Assembly (NCBI RefSeq): GCF_003946655.1
Contig: NZ_RHOV01000002.1
Location: 62,001-126,000 of the forward strand
Direction: 5' to 3'
Source: Lapidilactobacillus achengensis
GTDB taxonomy: Bacteria > Bacillota > Bacilli > Lactobacillales > Lactobacillaceae
DNA length: 64,000 nt
Shown here: one piece after another, positions 38,744 to 47,154 of the stretch
Numbering within the stretch: position 1 is the first letter of the stretch
Layout: the number at the start of each line of letters is the position of its first letter
Translations under genes and position numbers: made by a program
The notes under the pieces: model-generated
The model's database searches: none
What the model was told of the DNA's origin: nothing
The model's input: only the letters and a program-made list of their open reading frames with translations

Positions 38744-39892
38744 TCAGAAATCAAGATAATGCGCTAACTTATTTGCGACCTCTTTATTTTGATTTTTGGT
38801 AACGTGCGTATAAATATTTAACGTCGTTGCCACGTCCGCATGACCAAGTCTCATCTGCACTTCTTTGATCGTCGCGCCTGCAGAAAACAGCGCTGAACAA
38901 TGCGAATGCCGAAATCCATGAACCGTCACTTTGGTCAAGTTATGTGCGACTCGAATTGACTTCAGCCACTTCGCTGGTGTATTCAAAGACTTATACCCAT
39001 TTTTATTATTCGCAAAGATTAATTGATTTGGCTGGAGTGTGTTAAACCCTAACATCAAATATTTACGTTTCTGAAGAGCCTTCCATTGCTTAAGATCATT
39101 CAGCGTCTTAGGATCTAAATCAATGGTACGCCGTGAATTTCTCGTCTTCGGCGCTTGAATGATCTGCCTACCCTTTTCGCCTTGTGTGAGCGTCTTATTG
39201 ATCCGCATTGTCCCGTTTTTGAATGAAATATCATTCCATGTCAACGCTAAGGCTTCACCACGACGCACACCACAGAAGGCGTATACTCTAAACAACGTGT
39301 ACTTTTCCATTTCCAAGGTTGGATCAAGATAGCTAAAGAATTCAGCTAGTTGCGCCTTATCCCAGAAATTTTCAAACTTATCTCCCGCTTCTTCGCGTTT
39401 TTTCGGAACCGTAATCAGTTTGGCAACATTCTTTTCCAGATAGCCATGCTTGATGGCGAATTCGAAAACATCGACGACATAGTTATACCAACGTTTGTAG
39501 TTGCGAGCCGCGATCTTGAACCACTCATTGACCGCCCTTTGTATTTGGGCAATTGTGATCGTTCTGATTCGATATTTACCTAAGGCCGGTAAAATATGAT
39601 TATCAAACATACCCGCGGTTCGATTCCAAGTACTTTCACTCACCGTATTTACATATGCCTGATACCACTGCTCATAGACCGTTTGAAAACTAATATTGTT
39701 ATCTTTCTCGATCGCACCACGTGAAGCTTCAACTTCCAGCCTAGCCGCCGCAAGTGAAGCCTTTTTTTGTGTGCTAAAACCTCTGCGAACCGTATGCTTA
39801 GGTTTCCCAGTTTGCGGATCAGTCCCCAAATAAATATCAAATTTCCAAAACTTTTTACCTTGCTTCGTTTCATATTGCTTATATGATGCCAT
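38744..39892 (-). CDS. Tyrosine recombinase/integrase of the 12-kb element
   Basis: A 382-residue phage/ICE-type integrase. It has an N-terminal AP2-like arm-binding domain (KFWKFDIYLGTDPQTGKPKH), a core-binding domain (about 60-160) and a catalytic domain with Arg in FCGVRRGEALAL, HGFRH, GH in RLGHADVATT and Tyr in LNIYTHVT. The start MASYKQYETK has GGAAGG nine bases upstream. It lies at the element end next to the junction. Related in layout to, but clearly different from, the Tn916 integrase in this window. Confidence 0.93.
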   Translation of the reverse strand: MASYKQYETKQGKKFWKFDIYLGTDPQTGKPKHTVRRGFSTQKKASLAAARLEVEASRGAIEKDNNISFQTVYEQWYQAYVNTVSESTWNRTAGMFDNHILPALGKYRIRTITIAQIQRAVNEWFKIAARNYKRWYNYVVDVFEFAIKHGYLEKNVAKLITVPKKREEAGDKFENFWDKAQLAEFFSYLDPTLEMEKYTLFRVYAFCGVRRGEALALTWNDISFKNGTMRINKTLTQGEKGRQIIQAPKTRNSRRTIDLDPKTLNDLKQWKALQKRKYLMLGFNTLQPNQLIFANNKNGYKSLNTPAKWLKSIRVAHNLTKVTVHGFRHSHCSALFSAGATIKEVQMRLGHADVATTLNIYTHVTKNQNKEVANKLAHYLDF

Positions 39893-39920
39893 ATCTATCA
39901 ACCTTCCATAGCTAAAGCGC

Positions 39921-39938
39921 TGTCGAGACGTGCTATGT
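39921..39938 (+). repeat. Candidate integrase arm-type site 1
   Basis: CTGTCGAGACGTGCTATG, just upstream of the integrase start. Similar sites lie at 40995-41012 and, inverted, at 50552-50566. Confidence 0.45.
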
Positions 39939-39956
39939 AGTGATAATAGTTAATAC

Positions 39957-40550
39957 TTATCTATGAGCCTCTGACTTATGATACCTAAAATCCGGCGTTC
40001 CCACACTAGCAATCGGATTTGGGATCTCATACTTGGGTTCTAATTCATAAATGCGATCATACACAAAAGATGAGAAGTTCTCCTCAATCAATGATTGAAA
40101 AGAAACACTTAACTGATCAAAGAAAATTGACGGATCTGTCGTCGGATTAAAGGAAACCTTACGAGAGAATATCTCTTCACGAGTCTGGTCATAAAAAAAG
40201 TCCTTTTCATATTTTACTGTTCCCGTATAGTGTAGCCTGCCTATACCTTCATCATAACGAGTAAACTCAATCGTACCATCTAAATCAAAAAAGAATCTTT
40301 GGTTCGGCTGTATCTCCACAGGAAGAATATCTAAATCAAACAACACTTCAATAGGCGTATAGTCGAAAAAATCCGCTGGCGTGATTTTAAGAAATTTGCA
40401 AAGTGTATTGATCGTTTCAATTTGAATCATCTTACTATTATTCTGTGTCAAACTTGATAGCGTCGATCGCGCAATTCCGGTCTCTTCCGAAACTTTAATA
40501 GCCGTCAATCCACGTTCCGCAAGTAATACAGAAAGATTATTTTTTATCAT
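39957..40550 (-). CDS. Xre-family repressor of the 12-kb element
   Basis: A 197-residue regulator with an N-terminal helix-turn-helix (LLAERGLTAIKVSEETGIAR, then STLSSLTQNN) and a C-terminal domain of about 130 residues that I do not recognise. It is divergent from the excisionase-like gene, the usual place for the master repressor of an integrative element. The start MIKNNLSVL has GAGGTG upstream. It likely holds the element quiescent; the inducing signal is unknown. Confidence 0.8.
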   Translation of the reverse strand: MIKNNLSVLLAERGLTAIKVSEETGIARSTLSSLTQNNSKMIQIETINTLCKFLKITPADFFDYTPIEVLFDLDILPVEIQPNQRFFFDLDGTIEFTRYDEGIGRLHYTGTVKYEKDFFYDQTREEIFSRKVSFNPTTDPSIFFDQLSVSFQSLIEENFSSFVYDRIYELEPKYEIPNPIASVGTPDFRYHKSEAHR

Positions 40551-40714
40551 GTGTTTCACCTCAAATACATTGTAGCATAAGCGCTTCAATAATTTCAATA
40601 TTCCAGAATCAATTGATTGACATAAGAACAAACGTGCGATATGATATGTTTAAATAAATGAAGCATTAATACTTCATTATAACCGACATTAAATAATATT
40701 AGGAGATGATCCAA

Positions 40715-40981
40715 ATGGCTAGCGAGATGAAATTTGCACTTCCAGATGAGGTACAAGCGGAAATTAGTTTGATGTTCGTCAAATCAGCACAACAAGCTTT
40801 CCAGGCTTTGATCCAGCAACAAGCTTACCCGCAGTACTTGAACCAGAAACAAGCGGCAGATTACCTAAGCATTTCCGTGACCAGTTTTAAAAAGCTCAAT
40901 ATTCCTAGAGTGTCTCTAGAAAACATTGAGCGGTATGACAAGGCAACATTAGATCAGTATTGTAAAGCACACGAGTTTTAA
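40715..40981 (+). CDS. Excisionase-like small DNA-binding protein
   Basis: An 88-residue protein ending in a helix-turn-helix of the excisionase/MerR type (LNQKQAADYLSISVTSFKKL, then NIPRVSLENIERYDKATLDQ). TAGGAG lies nine bases before the chosen ATG; the ATG three codons earlier abuts the ribosome site and is unlikely. Position and size suggest a recombination directionality factor or an activator of the mobilization genes. Confidence 0.7.
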   Translation: MASEMKFALPDEVQAEISLMFVKSAQQAFQALIQQQAYPQYLNQKQAADYLSISVTSFKKLNIPRVSLENIERYDKATLDQYCKAHEF

Positions 40982-41434
40982 AATAAGCAAAGCGCTGTCG
41001 AGGCGAGCAATGCAAGCAACATCTATCTTAATTATCGTTTGATTCAGCGGTTGAGCGCAGGCGTTCAATTGTTGAGCTGAGACGGTAAGTCCTTAGTCTC
41101 AATTGATCTTTGACAACTAAATAAAAAAGGCATTTAAGCCGAATTGACGACTCAAACACCTAGGATAATAACTGACATAATCATTCTAGTCGATACTGAG
41201 AATTAGTCAAGGCGAATTCGCCGCGGGTTGCGAGTACCATTAGGAAAAACGTAGAGTTCAGGGTGTTTAGTACACATGCTGACCGTGCTGTAAGAAAAAC
41301 TGCATGCTAGACCGTTGAAACGGTTGATTGGTTAAGATACCTACATCTATGAATAAGAACCTTCTATCCATAGACGAAGCGCGATGATATGAGCGGATCG
41401 ATTCATCAATTCAGAACGAGAAAGAAGCGAGGTC
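40982..41434. other. Non-coding control region of the 12-kb element
   Basis: No gene is supported. It contains the second arm-site candidate and a possible promoter for the DUF961 genes (TTGACG, 16 bases, TAATAA, near 41139-41166). Confidence 0.4.
40995..41012 (+). repeat. Candidate integrase arm-type site 2
   Basis: CTGTCGAGGCGAGCAATG, directly after the excisionase-like gene. Confidence 0.45.
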
Positions 41435-41803
41435 ATGGATTTTGATACGGTAAAATTTAATGTTGAAAAAACATTAGGAAAACTCACTTTTCGTAACGCC
41501 ACACCAGCGTTAGATCAATACGATAATCAATCTGAGCGTGGACGATCAGTTAAAATTTTAAAATATCGATGTTACGAACTCGGTTCAGAAGTACAAGCAG
41601 GCGCCATTCACGTTTTTATCTCGAATCGTGCGAATAAAATGAGTGATCTCAACTTTGATATGCCCTGTGAACTTGTCAATCCAACAATACAAGTTAGATC
41701 ATTGATTGATCGTTATCAAAGCGAAGACGGCGATACTTGCTATAAAGCTAAATCGCTATTGATCATCATTGCCAGTGATCTCAAGTTTACGGAGGAAAGC
41801 TAA
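41435..41803 (+). CDS. DUF961 family protein (Tn916 Orf23-like)
   Basis: A 122-residue protein with the family start VKFNVEKTLGKLTFRNATPA and a C-terminal YKAKSLLIIIASDLK that matches Orf23 (NYLLHADDMIKE) in position. It is the first gene of the mobilization block. Its stop overlaps the next ATG (TAATG). In related elements these genes precede the relaxase and act in DNA transfer or rolling-circle replication; the precise job here is unknown. Confidence 0.8.
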   Translation: MDFDTVKFNVEKTLGKLTFRNATPALDQYDNQSERGRSVKILKYRCYELGSEVQAGAIHVFISNRANKMSDLNFDMPCELVNPTIQVRSLIDRYQSEDGDTCYKAKSLLIIIASDLKFTEES

Positions 41804-42177
41804 TGACAACCACCTTTGGGATTGATCCAAATAAGTTTTATCCAGAGATTGATGAAACGCTTGGAAGAATAGAATTTCAAAAAATTCTGTCTGAGTATCA
41901 CCCTGAAGATTTGACTGGTGACATCGACCTAGATGAAGTTAAGTCCACACGAATTGAGTTATATAGTAAGAACTTTCATGGTGCCGTGATCGTCACCCTC
42001 GTTGGTAGATTAGAAAGCAACTTTGTTTTTGGAGATGAAGTGACCTTGATCGGTGCTGAGTTTAAACCATTTTCTATCCTTCCCGACCCAACGAGAAAAG
42101 AAGTGAATAACTTCTTTCAAATCAAGATCACTGGTTTAAGAAAAGTGAACGGTCAAGGAAAAATTAGTGGCGCGTAA
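41803..42177 (+). CDS. DUF961 family protein (Tn916 Orf22-like)
   Basis: A 124-residue protein with IDETLGRIEFQKILSEYHPE, the GTLxFxxxxxE-type segment of DUF961. It overlaps the preceding gene by one base and ends 103 bases before the oriT hairpin. The pair of DUF961 genes followed directly by oriT and relaxase mirrors Tn916 orf23-orf22-orf21-oriT-orf20, but with the coupling-protein gene absent. Confidence 0.78.
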   Translation: MTTTFGIDPNKFYPEIDETLGRIEFQKILSEYHPEDLTGDIDLDEVKSTRIELYSKNFHGAVIVTLVGRLESNFVFGDEVTLIGAEFKPFSILPDPTRKEVNNFFQIKITGLRKVNGQGKISGA

Positions 42178-42280
42178 CACAGACGGGAGCAGGTATCCTG
42201 CGGACAGTGCCGGCGGTAGCTTAAGGCACGTGTCGGTGTAGTGAGCGGAAATGTATCATTTTCGGGAACGTTAGCGACTC

Positions 42281-42331
42281 GGCGGCGGCGAAAGCCGCCG
42301 CCTTCAACCCCCAACTGTAACACGGGGGTTG
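42281..42331 (+). other. oriT: Candidate oriT of the 12-kb element
   Basis: GGCGGCGGC-GAAA-GCCGCCGCC hairpin, two bases, then an inverted repeat CAACCCCC / GGGGGTTG around a core containing TAACA. This is the same plan as Tn916 oriT at 28036-28090 (hairpin, spacer, C-run, TAACA, G-run). It lies directly upstream of the MobT relaxase. Confidence 0.75.
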
Positions 42332-42456
42332 AAATCAAGAAAAGCAAGTAAAATTGACGTATAAATACCGTTATATCAACGTTAATCGCTGTCACAAAAA
42401 CAATTAAAAAATGTGTCAAGCAAAGCTAAAAAATCAAAGAAAGCGAAGTGCCAACA

Positions 42457-43692
42457 ATGAGAGAACTCGAAAATATCCCCCTGAATCAAGCACTAAAAAC
42501 CTATCGTAAACGCAACCGCCTTTCACAACAGGCTTTAGCAGATATTCTTAATATTGAACGTTCAACATTATCCCGTTACGAAAAAGGCACTCGCCTACCA
42601 ACTGGAGAGGTCTTAAAAAAAATCACACAGTTCATGCCCTGGTTGATCAATCATGGTAACCCACTAGACTCAATCTTTGACTACATCAAAGTTCGCTTTA
42701 ATAATCTACAGCCGGACGAAGTGATCAAGAAGATTTTAAATTTGCGACCGAAATTCTTTGTCGCCGAAGAATATGGAATGCCTTTCTATCCACAGATACT
42801 TAGTTATGGGAGTATCAGAGTGTTATCTGATCCAAATAAAGCCTCACAAGGTGTGATTATTGAGCTAACTGGACAAGGTTGTCGCGAATATGAGCAAGTA
42901 TTCGGTGAAGATGGTTTAGAATGGACGAGTTTCTTCGCGGTCTGCTTGCACAACAACGGTGTTTTCAAACGGATCGATATCGCCATCAATGATTATCTGC
43001 CGATCCTTAATATCCCCGATGTGATCAAACGTGTTAAACAAGGAAATTTCAGTAGTCAGTTTAAAAAATATAGTGGCAACTTCTCTGGATTTACGCCAAG
43101 TGATGATAATGATGACATTGCCTACACCGCTGGCGAAACTATTTACTTCGGCACACCAAAATCAAACCTTCGTATTGTCTTTTATGAAAAAGATCAGGAG
43201 CAGGCGAATAAATATAATCAGTTGCCCGAAGATGAAGCCATCAAGAATCGCTATGAAGTTCGTTTCAAAAATGATTATGCGGAAGATATTGCGGTTAAGT
43301 TCTTAGAATGTGCAGATAACATGTGGTTAGTCCTCGGCGTGATCGACCATTACCTCACCCTATTGGATCGGCCGAAACAAACTAATATTCCTAGAAGTGA
43401 ATGGCAAGCTTCGCAGGACTGGTTGGATCTCCTTAACGACGCAGAAGAAGTTAAACTCGTTCTGAAGCCACGAGAATATAATTATCAAAGATCGTTTAAC
43501 GCGTTGACGCATCAATTCAGCTCAACAATCGCAACGACACGTGAAGCCGATAAAGCAACAGGCACCGTCTTATTAGATACTTTGGTCAACAAATCAGAGA
43601 TGAAGCCACGACAAAAGAAGATGCTCGCGGCAATGTTAGCAACACGCGATGAAGTCATTGAAGATAAGGATTGGCACGTAAAAGAAAACTAG
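42457..43692 (+). CDS. MobT-family relaxase
   Basis: A 411-residue homologue of Tn916 Orf20. It has an N-terminal helix-turn-helix (YRKRNRLSQQALADILNIER, then STLSRYEKGTR), then a Rep_trans-like catalytic domain (DYIKVRFNN, VIIELTGQGCREYEQVF, RIDIAINDYLPILNIP, RYEVRFKNDYAEDIAVKFLE). It aligns along its full length with Orf20 in this window. The start is the ATG at 42457 or a GTG three codons upstream; the ribosome site is weak. It should nick the oriT just upstream and either pilot DNA through a helper channel or start rolling-circle replication. Confidence 0.88.
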   Translation: MRELENIPLNQALKTYRKRNRLSQQALADILNIERSTLSRYEKGTRLPTGEVLKKITQFMPWLINHGNPLDSIFDYIKVRFNNLQPDEVIKKILNLRPKFFVAEEYGMPFYPQILSYGSIRVLSDPNKASQGVIIELTGQGCREYEQVFGEDGLEWTSFFAVCLHNNGVFKRIDIAINDYLPILNIPDVIKRVKQGNFSSQFKKYSGNFSGFTPSDDNDDIAYTAGETIYFGTPKSNLRIVFYEKDQEQANKYNQLPEDEAIKNRYEVRFKNDYAEDIAVKFLECADNMWLVLGVIDHYLTLLDRPKQTNIPRSEWQASQDWLDLLNDAEEVKLVLKPREYNYQRSFNALTHQFSSTIATTREADKATGTVLLDTLVNKSEMKPRQKKMLAAMLATRDEVIEDKDWHVKEN

Positions 43693-43772
43693 TTGTGATT
43701 ATTACGTCCGTACGACAAAATGAAAAGATATGTTTTCGATAAATAGAAGTTAAGTGTTAAACGGAATCAAAA

Positions 43773-43803
43773 AATCACATTCATCAATTTGAATGTGATT
43801 ACA
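43773..43803 (-). terminator. Terminator-like hairpin
   Basis: AATCACATTC pairs with GAATGTGATT, with TTTTTT following on the minus strand. It lies between the relaxase gene and the gene remnant. Confidence 0.65.
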
Positions 43804-43953
43804 TAAATCTCCCTAATCTTATTCAGTTATTCGCAGACCGATTCAAGGACTGGTAGAAACAGTCTAAAAGCAAGCCGCACCAACAGAAAACATTTGAGAC
43901 TTATCAGGGAAAACACATAGATAATTCCATTGATGTGAATCTCCGATAACGCT

Positions 43954-44118
43954 TTACATATCCTGCTTAAAAAGGTCACTCACATCAATATCAATTTCTT
44001 TCAAATAACGCTCAGCTTTACTCAAAGCGACATCGTCACCATTAAATTTCGCAAATGTGTAAGCCTGCAATAAATGGAGACTGGCTGGTGCAGTCCACTT
44101 ACTAGCCTGATTTTTGAT
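43954..44118 (-). pseudogene. C-terminal remnant of an unidentified gene (54 codons)
   Basis: A 54-codon frame ending YLKEIDIDVSDLFKQDM, closed upstream by an in-frame stop at 44119-44121, with no start codon or ribosome site. The text reads like a real helical protein end (KAERYLKEIDIDV), so it is probably what is left of a regulator or accessory gene cut off by the insertion sequences to its right. I do not recognise the family. The rest of 43693-44240 shows no gene. Confidence 0.4.
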
Positions 44119-44440
44119 CTATGCAGCTAGGGCTACAGAGATGGACGGAAATAAGGCGATGTGAATTACACTAACTCGTCTCAAAAAGTAACCAACGTCC
44201 AGCCTATGAGGACAACCTTGAGGCACAACAAAGGCTCCTAGCTAAATCATGAAAGTTCATATTAGCCTTAATCCCATGTCGCCGTAAGTTATTTTTACCC
44301 AAAATTAAACACAAGCAACTACTTGAAGTATACTTGAGTCGTCTAAACCACAAATACAACAAGGAGTGCTTGTGCTATGGCTAGTATACCTCAAGATCAA
44401 ACGAAAAAACGCGGGTTTAAAATTATTCGCAAATTGCAAT

Positions 44441-45667
44441 AGTAAGTTAGCCAGTGCCGATAAAGCACACAGACGAAAGGGCTCATGGGAGTTCCAGGTG
44501 GATCAGGATTAGGCGGCTCGGCCTTTGCGCGCACGTGCTAATTCCTTTCGAAATACTTCAGCTGGTGTACAGAACTTAAGTAAGCGGCGCGGGAGATGGT
44601 TGAGCCGAGATTCAGCTTGACGGACCAGACTGGGTGTAGCTAGATCGAGTGATTGCCCCTTAGGAAAGTAACGTCTGAGTATACGATTGTGGACCTCATT
44701 AGTGGCGCGTTCGGCCGAGCTATAAGGGTGGGCATAATAAGTCTCGGCAACACCCTCAAGCGCAGCCGTTAGCGTGGTGAACTCTGTTCCGTTATCCGCC
44801 GTAACTGTCCGCATAACGTCACCGAATTCAGCCGTAATATTTTGCATGGCATAAGCCACAGATTCGGCGTCTTTACCCTCGATCAAGCGGACAATCTCAT
44901 AGCGCGTTTTACGTTCGGTAAACGTTAATAGGACACTCTCGCTACCAGCACGTTTGCCAATGACAGTATCGATCTCAAAATGACCAAACTCGTGGCGCGT
45001 TTCTACTCGCTTTGGCCGTTCTTCAATACTACGACCGAGTAGGCGCTGATGTTGGTGCGAGTGGTGTTGGGTCATCCGGCGTTTTGTTTTTTCCAGCAGA
45101 TCAAGGTTACGGATCTCCAATAGTTGCGCATCGATATAGTTGTACAAAGTCTTCGTACAGACCATTTTGGCCGGCTTAAATAACCGGTGCTTACGGGCAT
45201 AACCAACAGCAGCGTCCGGCGACCAGCCCTCATGGCAGAACTTATCATCAAAGTAGGCTAAGAAGGCCGTCACTTGGCTAAATTTTAATGGACGTCCACA
45301 GTTTTGCCGCTTTATTTCATAGCGATTCTGAGCGGCTTCAGGGCTGTAAATTTCAAAGTAGTGTTTCTGATTATTAACGCGTTTAACTTGCGTGACTCGA
45401 CCACGCTTGAGCTCATTATTGACGGTCTGGTGGCAGACGCCTAATCGAATCGCTATTTGCCGTGCTGAGCATCCTTCAATGTGCCAAGCGGCGATTTGAC
45501 CGCGTTCGATTTCCGATAAATGGTGACCTTTTGGGCGTGGTGTGATAGACTGTTCTTGCATCAAGACGAAAACTTCTTTCATTGTTTGTTGTAGGAACTT
45601 CAATGATACCTGAATTTTTCGTCTTGGTGTCTTTTTTTTACCATTTTGGCTGGGTGGCTAACTTAAT
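44441..45667 (-). mobile_element. IS30: IS30-family insertion sequence
   Basis: About 1.23 kb with imperfect ends TAAGTTAGCCAGTGCC and (reverse) TAAGTTAGCCACCCAGCC. The flanks share a diverged direct repeat around GGTTTAAAATTATT (44412-44427 and 45679-45693), longer than the 2-4 bases usual for IS30. Confidence 0.85.
44509..45561 (-). CDS. IS30-family transposase
   Basis: About 350 residues. N-terminal helix-turn-helix region (HHLSEIERGQIAAWHIEGCS, then ARQIAIRLGVCHQTVNNELK). The catalytic core has Asp in FGHFEIDTVIGKR, Asp in TVTADNGTEF and Glu in SSAERATNEVHNRILRRYFP, the IS30 DDE signature. The frame opens up to 14 codons further upstream, so the exact start is uncertain. The frame is intact, so the copy may be active. 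It is inserted in the 5' end of the neighbouring transposase gene. Confidence 0.93.
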   Translation of the reverse strand: MQEQSITPRPKGHHLSEIERGQIAAWHIEGCSARQIAIRLGVCHQTVNNELKRGRVTQVKRVNNQKHYFEIYSPEAAQNRYEIKRQNCGRPLKFSQVTAFLAYFDDKFCHEGWSPDAAVGYARKHRLFKPAKMVCTKTLYNYIDAQLLEIRNLDLLEKTKRRMTQHHSHQHQRLLGRSIEERPKRVETRHEFGHFEIDTVIGKRAGSESVLLTFTERKTRYEIVRLIEGKDAESVAYAMQNITAEFGDVMRTVTADNGTEFTTLTAALEGVAETYYAHPYSSAERATNEVHNRILRRYFPKGQSLDLATPSLVRQAESRLNHLPRRLLKFCTPAEVFRKELARARKGRAA

Positions 45668-47154
45668 TATAAAACGCGCGGTTTAAAATTATTTCTCAAT
45701 TTTGTCAGTTAGTTCATTTACCCAACTTGGTGCACCGGCTAAATGATTGTCGGCACTCCGATGTTTCTTTAGGCCCTGTATTGGTTTGGGTGTTGAAAAC
45801 AATTTTCCAGCGTCAAACACTCTATCGTGCCGAAGCACCGACTTTTTGCACTAAGCGCACGATTTACAACATGCTCGATGACGGTCGAATTAATTGGCAA
45901 CGCCTAAGCTGTCAGCTAGCACAGCGGGTAATTGCTAGTTTGACTAAACGATTAGATGCACGCCATAGTGGCGCCTTAATCGTCGATGATACACTGATCC
46001 CACGCCTAAGCGCAAAGCAAACTGAATTGTTGGCGAACACCTTTGACCACGATAAAAGTCGCCATCTGACTGGCTTTCGTGGACTGACCATTGCTTGGAG
46101 TAACGGTCAATTGGTCCTACCAGTGACAACGGCCGTTTTATCATCCAAAAAAGCCTCAAATCGCGTTAGGGCACCAGCGTCAACGCTGGATTGGCGGACG
46201 CTATCTGGACAGCGACGGGCTCAAGCTATGCAAGAAATGCCAACTGTTAGCCTGGCCTTAATCAAACAAGCACTGGCCAACTGGATCAAGGCAAAATATG
46301 TCCTTTTTGATAGTTGGTTTACGTCATCTAAGCTACTGCTGGCACTTAAACGCCTTGGTCTAGTCGGTGTGGGTATGCTCAAACGGACCAAGAAAAGCTA
46401 CTTTCGTTATTGGAGCCGAGAATACACGATTCCTGATCTGTATCGCCACTTACGCCGGTCAAACCGGCAAACGCACACACACTATCTGTACAGTTGTATT
46501 GTTAAGGCTGAACGGTCAGGTGTTGAGTTACCGATAAAATTAGTTTTCGTGACTAAAGCTCATCGAGGCAATGATTATTTAGTACTAGCGACCACTGATA
46601 CGACCTTAACACCGACCAAAATCATTGGCCTCTATACACGGCGATGGCAGATCGAGAATTATTTTCGGGCAGCTAAGCAATATCTTCGTCTAGCTACCGT
46701 GCGGTTCCAAGATTACGATGGCCTTTGTGCGCATATGGCAATCACGATGATGGCTTACGATCTGTTGGCGTGGCAACAACGACATCAACCAAATGACCAA
46801 ACATTGGGTGATATTTTCCATAATTTGAATACATTACTGCCAGTATTAGATTTGACGCTGGCGGTAACACAATTGCTCGATGGCTTATCCGATATGGTTC
46901 AAGCCGAGCCAAAAATTAGTACGCGCGTTACTACCTTGATTAATAATTTGTTTAACCAGTTAACGCCACAAGTTGGCACAATAATTGGCGCAGAACTGAC
47001 GGACATTGGTATCTAATTTTATCGGTCTGATACCTAGTGTGACAAGGAATCAAGCTTGATTTGGGCTTTCATGATTTAGCTCCTAGCATCATTCCTATAA
47101 TCGTGAGTCTTTATCCAAAAAGGCATTTAATACTTGCTTCCAATGGGGTATAGG

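Larger units (their letters stand above)
44377..47016 (+). pseudogene. DDE transposase, split by an IS30 insertion
   Basis: The 5' part starts MASIPQDQTKKRGFKIIRKL at 44377 with AAGGAG upstream and stops (TAG) at the IS30 junction. The 3' part resumes before 45727 and runs about 430 codons. Catalytic residues are kept: Asp in ALIVDDTLIPR, Asp in VLFDSWFTSSK and Glu in YTRRWQIENYFRAAKQYL. The reading frame is broken, so the copy is inactive unless the 3' frame uses its own TTG start. Family assignment between IS4 and IS701 is uncertain. Confidence 0.85.
44241..47080 (+). mobile_element. DDE insertion sequence (IS4/IS701-like), interrupted by IS30
   Basis: Terminal inverted repeats GCTAAATCATGAAAG (44241-44255) / CTTTCATGATTTAGC (47066-47080). 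Five-base target duplication TCCTA at 44236-44240 and 47081-47085. Without the nested IS30 the element would be about 1.6 kb. Confidence 0.85.

Noticed and set aside
42178-42331. Interpretation of the GC hairpin region as a terminator only
   Set aside because: There is no T-run after the hairpin, and the following C-run/TAACA/G-run matches the Tn916 oriT plan.
47086-47154. In-frame continuation after the ABC transporter stop (PIPHWKQVLNAFLDKDSRL) as a read-through extension
   Set aside because: Only about 20 codons, no stop-codon context signal, and the ATPase domain is already complete.
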